Shown: positions 43,265 to 43,527 of the stretch, in pieces
Layout of the letters: the number at the start of each line of letters is the position of its first letter
Numbering within the stretch: the stretch's first letter is position 1
Assembly: GCA_036654415.1 (NCBI GenBank)
Contig: JAVVSB010000012.1
Location: forward strand, 1-43,527
Reading direction: 5' to 3'
Source of the DNA: Mucinivorans sp036654415
Lineage (GTDB): Bacteria > Bacteroidota > Bacteroidia > Bacteroidales > Rikenellaceae
DNA: 43,527 nucleotides
Program-made: the position numbers and the translations under genes
The notes under the pieces: model-generated
What the model was told of the DNA's origin: nothing
What the model saw: only the letters and a program-made list of their open reading frames with translations
Database searches by the model: none

Positions 43265-43527
43265 TTGGGAGCAGGTACTACATTTGAGTTAGAGAAACGC
43301 AAAGATAAAGCAGGCGATATTATCATGCAAGATATGCCTATTCGGTTGGTGGTAACCTTTGGCGGTGGCCGTGTGATGTTTTATAGCGGTTACCGTATCG
43401 ATTTCACCAAGTGGAATAGCACAACTAAAAAAGTAAAACAAGGATGCTCAAACGGCAAGGGTGTGCCCTACAATATCATTAATAAGCGACTTAGTGATAT
43501 GCTGAACGTTGTTACTACCTATGATTT
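43265..43527 (+). CDS. Tyrosine recombinase/integrase, N-terminal part (cut by window edge)
   Basis: The frame is open from 43262 to the window end. It reads as the arm-type DNA-binding domain of a Bacteroidota site-specific integrase: TTFELEKRKDKAG, MPIRLVVTFGGGRVMFYSGYRI, DFTKWN, then a helix with YNIINKRLSDML. This matches the usual pattern of 'P I .. R .. T G ... W ... N ... L'. The domain begins upstream of the first ATG (43325), so a TTG at 43265 is the likely start; loss of the true start is the alternative. The catalytic domain lies outside the window. It is transcribed away from the DUF349 gene. Confidence 0.7.
   Translation, partial: MGAGTTFELEKRKDKAGDIIMQDMPIRLVVTFGGGRVMFYSGYRIDFTKWNSTTKKVKQGCSNGKGVPYNIINKRLSDMLNVVTTYD

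Noticed and set aside
1..43527. CRISPR arrays, tRNA or rRNA genes, insertion sequences
   Set aside because: No regularly spaced repeats, cloverleaf-like sequence, rRNA motifs or transposase genes were seen in the gaps between genes.

Overview
The window is chromosomal DNA from a member of the Bacteroidota, most likely order Bacteroidales. The evidence is a SusC/SusD pair with DUF4843 and PKD-like lipoproteins, BACON domains, a GH92 mannosidase, a NagB-like/PIG-L fusion, a DUF349 repeat protein, and promoters of the Bacteroides type (TTTG, about 19-20 bp, TAnnTTTG). Shine-Dalgarno sequences are mostly lacking. I see no tRNA, rRNA, CRISPR array or insertion sequence.

Left part (1-6.5 kb), mostly minus strand. 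The 3' end of a TrkA-C type potassium channel/transport protein faces a small charged protein of unknown function. Next come dapF, a cell-envelope lipoprotein and a divergent S-adenosylhomocysteine-hydrolase-like protein, which probably form one operon. Upstream of these lie a NagB-like/PIG-L fusion and ddl, closed by a clear terminator. dapF and ddl both serve peptidoglycan precursor synthesis.

Middle part (6.5-18.4 kb). A FabK/nitronate-monooxygenase-like gene and thiL run rightward. A GH92 mannosidase, panE and a GNAT acetyltransferase run leftward and converge on thiL. A back-to-back pair of consensus promoters separates GH92 from a rightward housekeeping operon: exbB, exbD, argS, ffh, folD, mtaB. 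Several of its junctions overlap by 1-4 bases.

Accessory part (18.4-37.3 kb), all plus strand. An EamA transporter and a TetR-type regulator precede a long cluster: a BACON lipoprotein, an M60 metallopeptidase, DsbD, SusC, SusD, a DUF4843 lipoprotein, a PKD-like lipoprotein, two related TlpA-type thioredoxins and a third thioredoxin-like protein. The order suggests a system that cuts (glyco)protein outside the cell, imports the fragments through SusCD and reduces disulfides in the periplasm with electrons delivered by DsbD. Two similar TTGAA/TTCAA palindromes flank tetR, one at its own promoter and one upstream of the BACON gene, so TetR may control the locus. A terminator hairpin closes the cluster. 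This is the most interesting part of the window.

Right part (37.3-43.5 kb). yidC, pyrG and a DUF349 protein run leftward. The window ends inside the 5' end of a tyrosine-recombinase/integrase gene, so a mobile element may begin just beyond the edge. All functional calls come from reading the sequence and knowledge of the families; no database search was run.
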